Shown here piece after piece: positions 10,901 through 22,141 of a stretch of 64,000 bases of DNA. How positions within the stretch are numbered: position 1 is the first letter of the stretch; each line of letters opens with the position of its first letter. The stretch is from assembly GCA_001600355.1 (NCBI GenBank), contig BCJU01000001.1, forward strand, positions 3,493,178 through 3,557,177, given 5' to 3'. This DNA is from Meira nashicola. Lineage: Eukaryota; Basidiomycota; Exobasidiomycetes; Exobasidiales; Brachybasidiaceae. The translations under genes were made by a program, and so were the position numbers. Under the pieces are notes generated by a model, which saw only the letters and a list, made by a program, of their open reading frames with translations, was not told where the DNA came from and did no database searches.

Positions 10901-12695
10901 TAGAAGGAGGTGCGATTCCAGCACGTTCAGCCGCAATTGCTTCTGCGTGCACATCATCATTTTGTTGTGCTTGGACGGCTTGTGCTAAGCCTTCCAAATA
11001 AGCATCAGTTTGACGAATAAGATGGGTAATACGCGTATCTTTTGCTGTATCGATCAATTTGAGGTATGCTTCTTCATCGTCAGCCTTTAATGCGTTCAAA
11101 CGTTCCTTTGCAATACGTTCGATACGTTTTTGCTCTTCTCTTTCTACTTCAGCATGCAATCGCATCACCAATTTGCCCATTCGTTGTGTTGAATTAACTT
11201 GATGATGTTTATGTGCAGCAAGCATTTCCCTTCCATGATTACAGATCGAGGTGAGGTAATCGACGTGATTTTGTCTTGCTCTTCTTTCCCGATCGACACG
11301 TTGTTTCCGCTCCAATTGCTCAGTAATACGTGCATCACGTAATGTTTGCTTCTTGTATCTTCTGAAGCCGGTTCTATCGAGTGCCAAGGTAGTTGCTTGT
11401 GCCATTTGTTTTGTTACTGATTCACGCAAAGCACGTTGTTTGTTTAAAAGTTGAAGTGACTTCAATTCGATCAAGGCTCGGATCTTTGCATTGCCCGATG
11501 ATGGCGATTTGGCTAGCGAAAAGTCTTCTTCATTTTCCTTGTCTTTCATCGCATCACCTTGAGATGGCTTCTGAGAGATGGTAGATGGAAGATCTTGTAA
11601 TTCGCGTATTCTCTGTTGTATACGGACATCGATGAACCGATCCCGTTCTTGCAGTAGCAAGTATGCGTCTATTCCTGCGGGCATAACACTTGGTACGAGA
11701 AGCCTTTGCTGTTTTGTACCAGTCAAATCATCTGCGCCAAGCGAAGGTTTGGATAGATATGTGAATGGATGACGGTACGCGTTGTAAGGGTATACTTCAC
11801 TAGAAGGATCATCTTGAGGAGATGGTGGTCTAGGAATCTCTTCTATTTGTGCTGCACTTTCCTTTTTTGCCTCTTCTGCTGCCACATGTGCATTCACTCC
11901 TGCTTCAACAATCTTACCAGTCACGCCCAAATTTTCCACACTTTCGCCGAGCTTTGCTTTAATATCATCGATTGCACTGTTGGGATCCAAAAGTGCTGAT
12001 CGTAATTGCGGCGGTAGAGGAACGTTGCGGGCCAGCATACGGAAAGCAATGATTTGCGTTTTCAATGCGGCCATTTGAGCAGGTGTGAAGTTGGACGAAG
12101 GCGCTAGAGTAGGAGCTGGATCTGCAGTCACGTCACCATTGGCTTTGAGTTGATTTGCTTTGTTTGCATCAGCGATTGCTGATCCATTACCTTCTGTTGT
12201 TGTACTTTCTGTGGTCGATGTTGTGACTGGTGCATTAGATGCTACCGTACTGTCTTTTGCAACGCTTGTGGAAGCAGGAACGCTTGCATTTGCCGATGTG
12301 CTATCCGTAGTAGTAGCTGGGATACCATTAGATTGTCCTGCTTGTTGTTGGGTCGCTTTTGCCTGCTGCTGCCGTATTGCTTGTAATTGTTGAAAATATC
12401 TGAATGCGCTGACCAAATTTGCATATTCTTGACTGGATTGTTCCGTTTCACCTGCTGCTTGTAATGCTTTCATTCTTGCAACCATTTGCTGTAATCTTTC
12501 CTTATTCATCGACATAAGAATTTGTTGCATTTGAGGAGGTATAGACGAAAGGCTAGGAACATTATTGGATTTGACGTTACCACTATCTGTACCATTGGGA
12601 GCATCCGAACCAGTCTTGTTGCTACTTGAGTTATCCCCAGCAGGATCGCTAGTGGATGCACCATTTTGCATTGAAGCGGCTGAGATGGCCGACAT
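7980..12695 (-). CDS. SNF2: SNF2/STH1-type chromatin-remodelling ATPase (SWI/SNF or RSC)
   Basis: Catalytic subunit of a SWI/SNF- or RSC-type nucleosome remodeller, 1571 aa in one exon. Domain order is complete for the family: Gln/Ala/Ser-rich N-terminus, QLQ domain (about 203-237), HSA domain (about 450-525, binds actin-related proteins), SNF2 ATPase with DEMGLGKT (about 687) and DEGH (about 786), helicase C-terminal lobe, SnAC-like acidic segment (about 1138-1200), and a bromodomain (about 1375-1480) with the NARTYN acetyl-lysine loop. The basic tail has an AT-hook-like GRPRIK. The bromodomain with HSA separates it from ISWI, CHD and INO80. Whether it serves SWI/SNF, RSC or both cannot be told from sequence. 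Start ATG at 12695 is clear. Confidence 0.95.
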   Translation of the reverse strand: MSAISAASMQNGASTSDPAGDNSSSNKTGSDAPNGTDSGNVKSNNVPSLSSIPPQMQQILMSMNKERLQQMVARMKALQAAGETEQSSQEYANLVSAFRYFQQLQAIRQQQAKATQQQAGQSNGIPATTTDSTSANASVPASTSVAKDSTVASNAPVTTSTTESTTTEGNGSAIADANKANQLKANGDVTADPAPTLAPSSNFTPAQMAALKTQIIAFRMLARNVPLPPQLRSALLDPNSAIDDIKAKLGESVENLGVTGKIVEAGVNAHVAAEEAKKESAAQIEEIPRPPSPQDDPSSEVYPYNAYRHPFTYLSKPSLGADDLTGTKQQRLLVPSVMPAGIDAYLLLQERDRFIDVRIQQRIRELQDLPSTISQKPSQGDAMKDKENEEDFSLAKSPSSGNAKIRALIELKSLQLLNKQRALRESVTKQMAQATTLALDRTGFRRYKKQTLRDARITEQLERKQRVDRERRARQNHVDYLTSICNHGREMLAAHKHHQVNSTQRMGKLVMRLHAEVEREEQKRIERIAKERLNALKADDEEAYLKLIDTAKDTRITHLIRQTDAYLEGLAQAVQAQQNDDVHAEAIAAERAGIAPPSIEELAQQSANQEVGVAVDETMFGAQRQDDPNEDKGKVDYYSVAHRITERISAQPSILIGGTLKDYQIKGLQWMVSLYNNRLNGILADEMGLGKTIQTLALITFLIEQKKQRGPYLVIVPLSTLTNWVNEFERWAPAVRTIIYKGTPGVRKGLTPLVRGGQYDCLLTTYEYIIKDKPLLGKIKWTYMIIDEGHRMKNTQSRLTQTLTQHYTSRYRLLLTGTPLQNNLPELWALLNFVLPKIFNSVKSFDEWFNTPFANTGAGDSSMQLNEEEALLIIKRLHKVLRPFLLRRLKKDVEAELPDKVERVIKCKMSALQKKLYSQMKNHKMLIASDDFGKKGKPQGIRGLQNAIMQLRKICNHPYVFEEVEMAINPTKETGMDLFRVSGKFELLDRLLPKLKATKHRVLMFFQMTAIMDIMEDFLRFRGFKYLRLDGGTKPEDRTHLLTAFNAPGSDIDIFILSTRAGGLGLNLQTADTVIIYDSDWNPHQDLQAQDRAHRIGQKMEVRILRLVTSKSVEETILERARDKLEIDGKVIQAGKFDNQATAAEREDLLRAMLEADNEEEEDEEDADLNDDELNEILARGDHEIDIFKEMDRERNLKDIEEWKAIGYTGSKVRDRLMQDDELPALYQRDFDAANTFDEEPEEELASRRRNVVHYDDGLTEEQFLKALEDDDVDLSEVVEKKRERAEKRRMKLLKQSQNSHETSEAGTPEPSGKRGKGGKGKGGGSSRVTQTPEPAPGLGKKRKRGSNVIGSASPEPEETPIRNGGAKKRKGQDDTREQIYDVLIQCFKAADSTYQTFETGETRKRNYLFQDLPKRAQFPDYYLIIQQPISLRQIRRKIDKRAYETVTACKEDFELMLKNARTYNKEDSLVVEDALEIFKAFEERFNALARNSGLPGADNEGEVSMSLDDGVEEDDYDDEKQPSRSGRGAPLAPSAQPGRPRIKISMRGRSSRGASASRRREDGEEGSDDE

Positions 12696-13374
12696 GATTG
12701 CTTCTTGACACTACCTTTAACACAATCCTAAACACGCAAGCCACCGATGCTCTTCGAAGTGAAAGGTAATCAAATGCTCGACTATTGCTTCCAATCACAA
12801 TGCGAAGTCGAGTTGAAATTCAATATGACAAACGGTACCGAACGCGTCAGAAAGGTGAAGGTACACTTTGTTCTGAACGCGTTTTTGGATTGTACTGAGG
12901 ATCGATCAAAAGATTGAATCGTGACCGAACGCGAATATTTGTGGCCCTTTCAATCGATTCACAAAAGTCAAAAGAACTCTTTTCCCGTCCCAAGAGTTTT
13001 GATTTGGCTTTTCGTCGTTAATGCACGCCAAAAGGTTCAAAAACGCGATTGGATGATCTTGAAGGTAGGGTTTGGATGGAAAAATTGCGCGCGCAATGAA
13101 TACCGAAAACGTACTACTGTATAGTAACAGCTTTCTCCATCTGCAATAAGCCACGTGGGCTGTGTAATTTTGCCATCATACGCGTCACAGGCGCATGGGC
13201 CATACCACTCTCTTATTGTGCTTCAAACACATACACGCAAAGGCTGCAAGCAGGCCTCATGCTTAACCAGAATTCGGATGGCCTTTTCTATGCGGGCGGT
13301 TACTGTTGATTCACACGCTGACTAGACTAATCATCAATCATATTTGGCATGTGTAGATACATCTATGAGAACCA
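12696..13374. other. intergenic region upstream of SNF2
   Basis: About 680 bp with no supported gene. It contains three GAACGCG-type repeats near 12840, 12875 and 12928, two of which carry ACGCGT (12842-12847, 12877-12882), plus another ACGCGT at 13180-13185. The nearest start is SNF2, about 150-185 bp away from the first two. Confidence 0.5.
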
Positions 13375-14101
13375 TCATTCCCTCGAAAATGTGAATGAAT
13401 GAAAAGTGGAAATTGTTTCTTCACTCATCGGTCCGCATGTCATCACACCAATTTGCCATGATTTTCCTATATCTTTTGCAAATCCTTTGACTTCTCTCAT
13501 TAGGTGTTTTTGATGATCGTTTGTTGGTCGTCCACTTGTTTGATCTGGTGATCCGATTGTATAAGAAAGAATAATGTCTGCCCCTGTTCTTTTTGCTTCG
13601 ATATAAAGCCATTCGCCTTCTTTTTTAGACACTTTGCTTGGAACGGGGAATAAAGCCCAATCACTGATAGGCTGAGCTACAACGGATCTGCGGATTGATG
13701 ATTGTGGTCAGCGTAAAATACTCTGACAACTTCTATTATACTTACCCAATATTCTGTTTTCCATCTTCGATTTCAATTCCTGCTTTTAACCAAGGTTCCT
13801 TTCCTGTTTGATAATCTCCTTGTCCGACAAAAAGAGTTGCTTGTTGAAATCGTTCGTTATGATCAACTGCTAACCAAACGCTTGCTGTCCATGACTTTTC
13901 GTCATCATTCACATCAAATACGTATAATGGACCATCATGTCTATCAACATCACTTTCAGGTATACTTCCTTTCGCACTTCTCCACCAATCCGTCTTTGCT
14001 CCTGCTCGTAATTCTAGTGCAGTTTGTGCTACTTTTGCATCTTCTTTTGATGGAAGCTGTACGCCTTTCCATTGCGGATCGGTAAAAGGTAGGATCGCCA
14101 T
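13375..14101 (-). CDS. DUF1349-like protein
   Basis: Protein of 222 aa resembling the DUF1349 family, whose members have a concanavalin-like jelly-roll fold and no settled function in fungi. Minus-strand exons 14101-13746 and 13687-13375 join in phase 2 across a 58-nt GTAAGT...CAG intron. Family-like landmarks are KTDWWRS near residue 38, the central TLFVGQGD...WLKAGIE segment, SVVAQPISDWA just after the junction, and WLYIEAKRTGADIILSY. No signal peptide is seen, so it is probably cytosolic. The family call rests on motif memory rather than alignment. Confidence 0.7.
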
Positions 14102-14432
14102 CGAGTTTAATTATTCTTATTGTAAGATGAGGAGAGATTGAAGGCCAAACAATTAAAGTTGATTAGCTTTTATAGACTAGAACTCTTTCCGGATTTAAGA
14201 TTGTTTGGTAATTTGCCAAGATAATGTTCCCCACGTTAGGATGTATGCATTAACGCATGTCCGAGAATGATTAATCGGCATTCCGAGAGGCGTGGTGTGT
14301 GCAGTTTAAACTTTATTGTGTTTTAAGCGCTGGCTTATCCATATAGTCTGCGCGTAAGAAGAAAGACAATGTTTAAGGTAACAACACCTTTTACTCCACC
14401 ATCGTTCGTTCGTCTGCACAAGGTTACACACA
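14102..14432. other. divergent promoter region DUF1349 / SEC20
   Basis: About 330 bp between divergent genes. Nothing beyond ordinary AT-rich promoter sequence is seen. Confidence 0.5.
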
Positions 14433-15479
14433 ATGGCTCAAATCGGACAAGCATCACAACAGAGTGAATTTTCTCTACCTAATCACATTCAACGACTTTT
14501 CATTGATGTTGAATCCCATCAAATTCCAAATCTCGTGACGGCAAGTACACTCGATGATGCCGAACGAGAATTACACCAAACCATAAGAAGGATTGAGAAT
14601 GAATTAGAAATGTGGGAAATTGATGTACGTGATGCAGGTAGAAATAGATACGAACGTCAAGAATGGCAAAAAGTATTACAAGAATCTAACGAACGATTGA
14701 AAAATATTCAACGATTGGCAAAAAGAAGTTTGATTGATGCACGAAAGCAACAACGAAATATTCAGCCAATCAATGCACAACAAGCCCGTAATGATCTCTT
14801 TGGAGATATGGCTGGTAGTGAATCAGAACGAAAAAGAAGAAGGGAAGGTAAATTACAAAATCAAACAGCAGACGAACAACTTATGACAGCTTCAGGAGAT
14901 GTAACTGCAGCACTACAAAGGGCGGTAAAGTCCATGTCGACCGAATTGGAGAAATCATCGTATTCTGCTCAACTTTTAGACGAATCGACAATTTCCATTC
15001 AACAAGCAACTTTGCAATATACTTCATTCACCGATCTAGTTGCCTCTTCACAAAAGTTGATCAAAAGTATGGAACGTGCTGATATGATTGATGCAGCATT
15101 TTTAATCTTTTCATTTTTATTCTTTATCGGTTGCATTATATATATTCTCAAAGTTCGAATTTGGAATCGCGGTGTTGGTATATTGTCATTCTTCTTTAGG
15201 ATCTTTAGCTTAACATCTAGCAGATCACCAGCAGACGTACAAGAAAAGCTCAAGCTTGCCAAAGAAGCCGCTTTAGCCTCGAGTAAATCAATCGCAGCTC
15301 AATTGACGTCAAGTGCTCTAAGCGCTTCGGCTGCTGCTTCTGCCGCGGCTATTGCTGCATCGCAATCAGCTCAACAAGTCAAACAACAGGCTTCCATACC
15401 AGACTCCAATCCCTCAGCGACCGTCTCGCTTGAGGACAAAGTGGATCTCAATCTAGAGCGAACGCATGATGAGCTATAA
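14433..15479 (+). CDS. SEC20: Sec20-type SNARE, ER-Golgi retrograde transport
   Basis: Membrane SNARE of 348 aa, single exon, matching the Sec20/BNIP1 family, which works with Ufe1 and Use1 at the ER to accept COPI vesicles from the Golgi. The N-terminal half is coiled-coil (ERELHQTIRRIENELEMWE). The SNARE-like segment runs at about residues 148-215 (LMTASGDVTAALQRAVKSM...LLDESTISI). A transmembrane segment follows at about 222-242 (AAFLIFSFLFFIGCIIYILK). Beyond it is a lumenal tail of about 100 residues with a low-complexity Ala/Ser stretch, longer than a minimal Sec20 tail; there is no clear HDEL-type signal at the end (HDEL appears as the last four residues of THDEL, which does fit ER retention as in yeast Sec20). 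Confidence 0.88.
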   Translation: MAQIGQASQQSEFSLPNHIQRLFIDVESHQIPNLVTASTLDDAERELHQTIRRIENELEMWEIDVRDAGRNRYERQEWQKVLQESNERLKNIQRLAKRSLIDARKQQRNIQPINAQQARNDLFGDMAGSESERKRRREGKLQNQTADEQLMTASGDVTAALQRAVKSMSTELEKSSYSAQLLDESTISIQQATLQYTSFTDLVASSQKLIKSMERADMIDAAFLIFSFLFFIGCIIYILKVRIWNRGVGILSFFFRIFSLTSSRSPADVQEKLKLAKEAALASSKSIAAQLTSSALSASAAASAAAIAASQSAQQVKQQASIPDSNPSATVSLEDKVDLNLERTHDEL

Positions 15480-15790
15480 TCTAGAATACATGCATTTGTA
15501 CAATTTCAATATTTTCTGTATTATACATTTAATGTCATACCATTGCGTTCGCCTCTTCTTACTAGTTCCTCCCTCCGAGTAGTGTGGGAGTTGAATGGAT
15601 GAAAGGCTATATCAAGTCTATCAGAGGAAAGAGATATATTCAACAGCTAACAAAATTAACACGCGCGATTCGCCGGCGCCTATTTGTACCCATTATCTTC
15701 TAATATCTTGTCTGAAATGAAGTGGAGTGGCTGAGTACAATTCCTGATTACATACTCTGTTCATCAATCATCAAAATTTGGACATCAAAG
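15480..15790. other. intergenic region upstream of SDO1
   Basis: About 310 bp; includes a GC-rich palindromic stretch GCCGGCGCC near 15672. An in-frame GTG upstream of SDO1 is not a credible start. Confidence 0.45.
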
Positions 15791-16552
15791 ATGCCAATTA
15801 ATCAGCCAGCTAATCAGATCAAACTAACAAACGTGTCTATTGTTCGACTACGGAAAGGAGGAAAGCGATTCGAAGTTGCATGTTATAAGAATAAAGTGCT
15901 AGAATGGAGAAACGGAACGGAGAAAGATCTAGATGAAGTTGTTCAAATCGAAAATGTATTTTTAAACGTTAGCAAAGGCGCAGCAGCACCACAAGAAGAT
16001 TTGAAGAAAGCGTTTGGAACGATTGAAATTGATCAAATCGTAAAAGAGATATTGAAAAAAGGAGAATTACAAGTAGGAGAAAAAGAACGTAATCAAGAAT
16101 TAGACGCAAGTTGGCGTGAAATTGTGACTCTGGTTTGTGAAAAATGCGTCGATCCAACAAGTCAAAGACCGTATCCTTATGGTATTATTGATAAGGCAAT
16201 GAGTGATATTCACTATAGTATCAAAACCGGTAAGAGTGCAAAAAGTCAAGCACTTGACGTTATAAGACAATTACAGGCTAGCAACACAATCTCTATCGAA
16301 CGAGCACGAATGCGGATCAGACTAACCATGGCCAACAAAGACGGCAAACGATTAAAAGAACAGATCATACCTCTCATCGATACTACCGAAGATGAAGATT
16401 GGACTGATGAATGGGAATTAGTCGCATCGATCGATCCTGGATCATTACGAAGAATAAATGAGTTACTAGAAGCTGAAACGAAAGGAAGAGGAAGGATTGA
16501 AGTTCTCAATTTCACATCTATTGGAGATGATGAAGATCAAATGTTGGAATAA
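15791..16552 (+). CDS. SDO1: Ribosome maturation protein SBDS/Sdo1
   Basis: Sdo1 (human SBDS) works with the GTPase Efl1 to release Tif6/eIF6 from nascent 60S subunits in the cytoplasm. The 253-aa product has the usual family length and layout: FYSH domain at the N-terminus (NQIKLTNVSIVRLRKGGKRFEVACYKNKV), then the central helical region with PYPYGIIDKAMSDIHYSI, then the C-terminal ferredoxin-like domain (ARMRIRLTM). The start at 15791 is chosen because the family begins shortly before the NxxVRLRKGGKRFE segment; upstream sequence in frame lacks an ATG. Single exon. Confidence 0.95.
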   Translation: MPINQPANQIKLTNVSIVRLRKGGKRFEVACYKNKVLEWRNGTEKDLDEVVQIENVFLNVSKGAAAPQEDLKKAFGTIEIDQIVKEILKKGELQVGEKERNQELDASWREIVTLVCEKCVDPTSQRPYPYGIIDKAMSDIHYSIKTGKSAKSQALDVIRQLQASNTISIERARMRIRLTMANKDGKRLKEQIIPLIDTTEDEDWTDEWELVASIDPGSLRRINELLEAETKGRGRIEVLNFTSIGDDEDQMLE

Positions 16553-17320
16553 TATGAAGAAATATCAATTGTGTCAAAATTTGCATCTGTTGTGACTTGT
16601 GAAAGGGAAATATCTGAGGTTTCAAGCTTGACATAAGTTAAAAACCTACCAAAACAAATAGCTTGATCGTATGTGATATCTGTAAAATTAATCTAAAGGC
16701 TGAATGTATGCATATACACTGAAACGAGGACATGGCTGAATGAAGTGATGACGAAAACAAATGAGCAATCCCGTGCCGTGTGCTGAAGATAATTTACACG
16801 CTAGCCGACGCGAACGACGCGGCGGTCAGCCACAAGTCATCCGACTTTTTTCGTGACCTGGTCAGTTGTCACCCTTTTGTTCATGGCTCGCCAAGCAAAT
16901 GATGCACGTTAAGAGCCAGAAAATATAAAAAATTAAGGTGCATGCACTGCGTAGAGTGGTGAACTGGGCGTGGTTTGATAGTAATCAAATTGGAAAGCAT
17001 AGTTTTTCTTGATGGCCTTATCGTGTTACGCGTCGTGAGCTACAGGGAAAACCCCCTTTGGATCATGGCATCGAGGCCCAGCCTCAATAAAGCGCATCGC
17101 ATTTATCACCTCTTTTATTGCATATATCCATCACCATCATTCTTTACCCAAACCTTTATTCACATTTTCGATTAAAGAAATTACTGGAATTCGGTCACCT
17201 TCTCCTGGATATAGGTTTTAGAATCGGTGGTGTTGAAAACACTTTGCTTTTTTGGCCTGATCGTGGTCAGCTCTGAATCTTTCATTCACTTGCACAATTG
17301 TCCTACCCTAAGCATCAATC
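16553..17320. other. intergenic region upstream of CHD1
   Basis: About 770 bp with no convincing gene. A GC-rich patch near 16803-16830 (ACGCGAACGACGCGG) stands out. A 66-codon plus-strand frame at 16975-17175 has no recognisable product. Confidence 0.5.
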
Positions 17321-20300
17321 ATGTCAACTCCCACTTCACCAAAGAGGGAGGACATGAATGGTTCCAATGCTATCTCCAATAATGGTGATTCAAATGGTCA
17401 TCCCTTAACAGGAGGCAAGTCATTCAATACAACAATCACAAACCGCAGCCCGAAACTCAAAGAAGAGAATGTAACAGATTCACTCTCTGATCCTGATACA
17501 CCACCAAGACCGCACGTAGGAGGCAAATCGCTCGCCAGCTTGAACGGAGCGCGAAATGCTGTCAAGGCGGAAGATGATGAACAAGATGAAATGGACGAAG
17601 ATGCGGATGAGATTGGTTTGCGTGACGGAGATGACGATGAACCAAATAAGACCAGCAACACAGATCGTATTTCACCAAGACAATCCGACTTTGAAGCAGA
17701 TCCGGCTTTATGGGGCCTTCGTCGTTCTGGCCGTGCTCCTAAGAAAGTCTACGCCGATAGTAGCGCGGGAGAAGATTCAGATGAAGATGCAGGTTCTTCC
17801 AGCAGATCAAAGAAGAACGGAATACGTAGAAAGATTTCTGCTATTCCATCTCGACTTTCAGAAACCTATCATGAAGGAACACCACCATCTTCTGCTGGCG
17901 ATGATGACGATGACGATGATGATGATTTCGGCGGAAGAAAGAGCGGCGGTTTCACAAAAAAGAAGTTCAAAATCAAATCTCGCGGTAGCTCATCTGGCAA
18001 GTATACACCTACACAAGCCGAACTAGATGCATCTCGTATCTCTTCACGTAACGGTAAACGATTGCCCAACTACAATGAAGACAATTATGGCTTAAATGCA
18101 TCGGAAGAAGATGATCCATTCGAGGATAAATTAACACGCCAAAAGCAACAAGAAGCAGCGACAATGGAAGAAGAAGAAACGATTGATGGTGTTTTTGGAC
18201 ATGAACGAGATGATCAACAGGTGAATGACGAGCCAGACGATCCTTACAAGAATTTGCGATTCATTATCAAATGGAAAGGTTACTCTCATTTGCACAACAC
18301 TCAAGAGTTGTACGATTTTCTCAAGCCTATCAAAGGATTCAAAAAAGTGGAGAATTATGTCAAACAGATTTGGACAGCTCAAAACGCTTTATTGACCGAT
18401 CCTACTGTGAGCAAAGAAGAATTGGAAGCTGTAGAAATTGAAAAAGAACGTGTTCGTGATACACTTGAAAGTTACAAGACTGTCGAACGTATTATCTCAC
18501 AAAGAGACAGTCCGCCTTCAAACGAATTTCCATACAAGCACGTTGCTTTCTTGTGCAAATGGAAAGGTTTACCATATGCAGATTGTACATGGGAAGCAGA
18601 AGACGATATCAAACCGATCGCTAAAGATGCGATTGATTCATATCTTAAACGCTCCACTTCAGCATGCACACCATCACGTAGCGCATATTACAAGGAAAGA
18701 CCAAAGTATACCAGAATGACCGAACAACCTACTTACATTACCGTAGGTGGACAATTGAAGGAATTCCAAATGACCGGTTTGAATTGGTTGGCGTATTTGT
18801 GGAGCAAGAACGAGAACGGTATCTTGGCAGATGAGATGGGTTTAGGTAAAACTGTTCAAACGGTATCCTTTTTGTCCTATCTTTACCACTCCGTTCACCA
18901 ATATGGCCCCTTCCTCGTGGTTGTACCTCTTTCTACCCTTCCTGCTTGGATGCAACAATTCGAAAATTGGGCGCCCGATTTGAACGTGATTGCTTATACT
19001 GGCAATACCGCTAGTCGTGAAATGATTCGCGAATATGAATTTGGCTCAATCAGAAAACTTCAATTCAACGTCTTGGTTACAACGTACGAATTCATTTTAA
19101 AAGATCGCGCAGAACTACAACAGATCAAATGGCAATATTTGGCTGTAGATGAAGCGCACAGATTGAAGAATTCTGAATCGCAACTGTATGACGCTCTAAA
19201 GACATTTTCCACTGCAGGCAAATTACTCATCACTGGTACACCTTTGCAAAATAACATTAAAGAATTAATTGCCCTTTTGCACTTCCTTCGCCCGGACGAA
19301 TTTGATTTGGAGGTCGATCACGACAACAATGTGGATCAAGCAATGATTGATGAATTGCATAAAAAGTTGGACAATGTCATGTTACGAAGATTGAAGAAGG
19401 ATGTCGTCAAAGAATTGCCAACGAAGTCCGAAAAGATTTTACGTGTGGAAATGTCTGCAATGCAACAAAGAATGTACAAAGCAATCTTGACAAGAAATTA
19501 TTCGGTTTTGAGTGCACAATCTAGTGCTCAAATCAGTTTATTAAATGTCGCTATCGAACTTAAGAAGGCTGCCAATCATCCATACTTGTTCGACGGCACT
19601 GAAGTGCAAAGCGAACGAAGAGATGAAATTTTGAAAGGTTTGATCATGCACAGCGGCAAAATGGTCCTTTTGGACAAATTGCTCACACGTCTCAAGGCTG
19701 ATGGTCACCGAGTTTTAATTTTTAGTCAAATGGTGCGCATCCTCGATATCTTATCGGATTATATGTCTTTGCGCGGCTATCAATTTCAACGATTGGATGG
19801 TACAATCGGTAGTGAAACCAGAAAGAAGAGTATTGAACATTTTAACGCAGAAGGAAGTACCGATTTCGCATTCTTGCTCAGTACACGAGCAGGTGGTTTA
19901 GGTATCAATTTGGAAACGGCTGATACGGTTGTAATCTTTGACTCAGATTGGAATCCTCAAAATGATTTACAAGCAATGGCGCGTGCACATCGTCTCAACT
20001 CCAAAAATCATGTCAGTGTTTATCGATTCTTGACCAAGGATACTGTGGAAGAAGATGTTTTAGAGAGAGCTAAGCGTAAGATGGTATTGGAATATGCTGT
20101 TATTCATCAAATGGACACTTCAGGTACTAATTTTGCACCAAAGACCAAGGAAGCAAAGAGAGAACAATTCAGTAAGGATGAATTGAGTGCAATTTTGAAA
20201 TTTGGTGCTCAAAGTATGTTTAAAAACGAAGAAGAAGGACAACAAAAGAAATTGGACGAGATGGACTTGGATGCAATTTTGAGCAATGCCGAAGCTCATG

Positions 20301-21913
20301 AAACGGAACTGGATCCCACGGGTGCTAGTAGTGGTGGTGCTGAATTCTTGCAACAATTTGCACAAGTTCAAGACTTTAAAGCAGATGATGTTAGTTGGGA
20401 TGAAATTATTCCGCTTGAAGAAAGATTAAAAATTGAAGAAGAAGAAAGACAAAAAGCTGTCGAAGAAGCAAAAGCAGCAAGCGCTCCTCGTAAACGTGCA
20501 GCAGCAGCTCAAGTCAAACCAGGGGCATATGAAGCCGGTGAAGGCGAACAAAGTGATGGTCAAAAAGAAGCCAAGGCAACAACAGCAAAAGGAAAAGCGG
20601 CAAACGAAAAGGGACCAAAAAAGACATCTGCACAAAAGACATTAGACCTTAGCGAGCGTGATGTTCGTGTTTTGGTACGTGGAATTCATCGTTGGGGAGA
20701 TGTTAGATACAGACCTGAGCCTATCCTCAAAGAAGGCAAATTGCACAGCAAAAATAGAAGTGTCTTACATGAAGTTTCTGACGAGTTAATGAAGAAATGT
20801 GAAGATGGAATTGAAGCACACGATAAATTATTCCGAGAAATGAATTCACGCGGAGAGGAAATTAGTTCAGCCTTGCGTCAAAAAGCCGTTTTGGTGGAAA
20901 TTCGAGGTGTGAATCAAATCAATGCAGAAACAACTTTATTACGTCATCATGGCTTACGTTTGTTGGCTCAAATGTTGGATCACGTTGAGGATAAAGCATC
21001 TTGGCAAATGCCAGAATGGATGAAAGCGCTCAAGCCACCGTCAGGATGGACATCTAATTGGACCCATGACGAAGATGCAAGATTATTAGTTGCCGTCTAC
21101 GAACACGGTTTCGGTCAATGGGACTTTTTAGCCGAAGATCCAAGTTTGGGTTTGTCAGATAAAGTTTTCTTAGAAGAAGGAAAAGCAGCTCCTCAATATT
21201 CAGTCAACGAACAAGGTGAAAAAGTATTCAAGCAAAAGCCTATCCCTAGTGCAATTCATCTTGTCCGAAGAGGAGATGCACTTTTGCGTGCAATGCGTGA
21301 TCATGAATTGGGCAAACAAATTCAAAACGGCGATGAATCTATGACGATACCCACAAAGGGTAAACCAGGTAGAAAACGTAGCCCAAATACCGTTTCTGCA
21401 AGCCCTATGCCTCAAGGTACAGGCGTAGGAGGAGGGTCAAAGAAAGCAAGAAAGTCCAATTACGATTATTCTGATGATGAATCTGATCAATCCAATTATT
21501 CATCCATGGATGAAGCAGAATGCAAAGAATTGATGAGACCGTGCAAGAAGCAACTCAAAAGATTGAAAGAAGGAACCGATCATTTAGGCCGCGATGAAAA
21601 GGTTGCAGTTTTGAAGGATTGTTTGAGCGCAATCGGTGGTCATATCGACAGTGTTGTAGAAACGGATGATGAACTTTCAAAATTGAGTACCGCCATGAAA
21701 CGTAAATGGGTACGACATCTTTGGTGTTTCTCTAGTTATTTCTGGCCAAAGCCTGTTAAGCCTTCAAAATTACGTGGAATTTTCCATAAGCTTGTTGGAC
21801 CTTCTGCTTCTACAAATGGAACTGCGGCCGATGATGAACATGCATCTTCAGCTAAACGAAAGGAATCACAAGAGCATGGCGGATCCGCTAAAAAACCAAA
21901 ACTTTCATCTTAA
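17321..21913 (+). CDS. CHD1: CHD1-type chromatin remodeller
   Basis: ATP-dependent nucleosome-spacing enzyme coupled to RNA polymerase II elongation; 1530 aa, single exon. Domains in order: acidic disordered N-terminus; chromodomain 1 (core [12 protein letters not shown], about 311); chromodomain 2 ([19 protein letters not shown], about 400-418); SNF2 ATPase with DEMGLGKT (about 503) and DEAH (about 609); helicase C-lobe (about 780-900); SANT-like (about 1108) and SLIDE (about 1243) DNA-binding repeats; and the C-terminal CHCT/DUF4208 domain (about 1400-1490, ending in [14 protein letters not shown]). Tandem chromodomains plus CHCT separate it from Mi-2-type CHDs. Its 3' end faces MED14, 228 bp away. 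Confidence 0.96.
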   Translation: MSTPTSPKREDMNGSNAISNNGDSNGHPLTGGKSFNTTITNRSPKLKEENVTDSLSDPDTPPRPHVGGKSLASLNGARNAVKAEDDEQDEMDEDADEIGLRDGDDDEPNKTSNTDRISPRQSDFEADPALWGLRRSGRAPKKVYADSSAGEDSDEDAGSSSRSKKNGIRRKISAIPSRLSETYHEGTPPSSAGDDDDDDDDDFGGRKSGGFTKKKFKIKSRGSSSGKYTPTQAELDASRISSRNGKRLPNYNEDNYGLNASEEDDPFEDKLTRQKQQEAATMEEEETIDGVFGHERDDQQVNDEPDDPYKNLRFIIKWKGYSHLHNTQELYDFLKPIKGFKKVENYVKQIWTAQNALLTDPTVSKEELEAVEIEKERVRDTLESYKTVERIISQRDSPPSNEFPYKHVAFLCKWKGLPYADCTWEAEDDIKPIAKDAIDSYLKRSTSACTPSRSAYYKERPKYTRMTEQPTYITVGGQLKEFQMTGLNWLAYLWSKNENGILADEMGLGKTVQTVSFLSYLYHSVHQYGPFLVVVPLSTLPAWMQQFENWAPDLNVIAYTGNTASREMIREYEFGSIRKLQFNVLVTTYEFILKDRAELQQIKWQYLAVDEAHRLKNSESQLYDALKTFSTAGKLLITGTPLQNNIKELIALLHFLRPDEFDLEVDHDNNVDQAMIDELHKKLDNVMLRRLKKDVVKELPTKSEKILRVEMSAMQQRMYKAILTRNYSVLSAQSSAQISLLNVAIELKKAANHPYLFDGTEVQSERRDEILKGLIMHSGKMVLLDKLLTRLKADGHRVLIFSQMVRILDILSDYMSLRGYQFQRLDGTIGSETRKKSIEHFNAEGSTDFAFLLSTRAGGLGINLETADTVVIFDSDWNPQNDLQAMARAHRLNSKNHVSVYRFLTKDTVEEDVLERAKRKMVLEYAVIHQMDTSGTNFAPKTKEAKREQFSKDELSAILKFGAQSMFKNEEEGQQKKLDEMDLDAILSNAEAHETELDPTGASSGGAEFLQQFAQVQDFKADDVSWDEIIPLEERLKIEEEERQKAVEEAKAASAPRKRAAAAQVKPGAYEAGEGEQSDGQKEAKATTAKGKAANEKGPKKTSAQKTLDLSERDVRVLVRGIHRWGDVRYRPEPILKEGKLHSKNRSVLHEVSDELMKKCEDGIEAHDKLFREMNSRGEEISSALRQKAVLVEIRGVNQINAETTLLRHHGLRLLAQMLDHVEDKASWQMPEWMKALKPPSGWTSNWTHDEDARLLVAVYEHGFGQWDFLAEDPSLGLSDKVFLEEGKAAPQYSVNEQGEKVFKQKPIPSAIHLVRRGDALLRAMRDHELGKQIQNGDESMTIPTKGKPGRKRSPNTVSASPMPQGTGVGGGSKKARKSNYDYSDDESDQSNYSSMDEAECKELMRPCKKQLKRLKEGTDHLGRDEKVAVLKDCLSAIGGHIDSVVETDDELSKLSTAMKRKWVRHLWCFSSYFWPKPVKPSKLRGIFHKLVGPSASTNGTAADDEHASSAKRKESQEHGGSAKKPKLSS

Positions 21914-22141
21914 AAGTGTATAATCAATCCTAAAGAAAGACCTTTCCTTACCCATTGTCACCTAATGTCACACCTACAAATGTTTACTTTAGACAATTTT
22001 ATGCTCCTGTAAAATCCTTATGAATCATACCATTTCTGTTTTGGCGAGTGTTTAGTATGATGTGAGGGTGTCTAAAAATACATGGCTTTATTATGCACGC
22101 AAGGCAAGCCTTTTTTATGAGAGGTTGTGTGAGCATTCTCC

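Noticed and set aside
12160..12393. Plus-strand frames opposite the SNF2 N-terminus
   Set aside because: Mirror frames of the Ala/Thr/Ser-rich coding sequence; they show no independent support.
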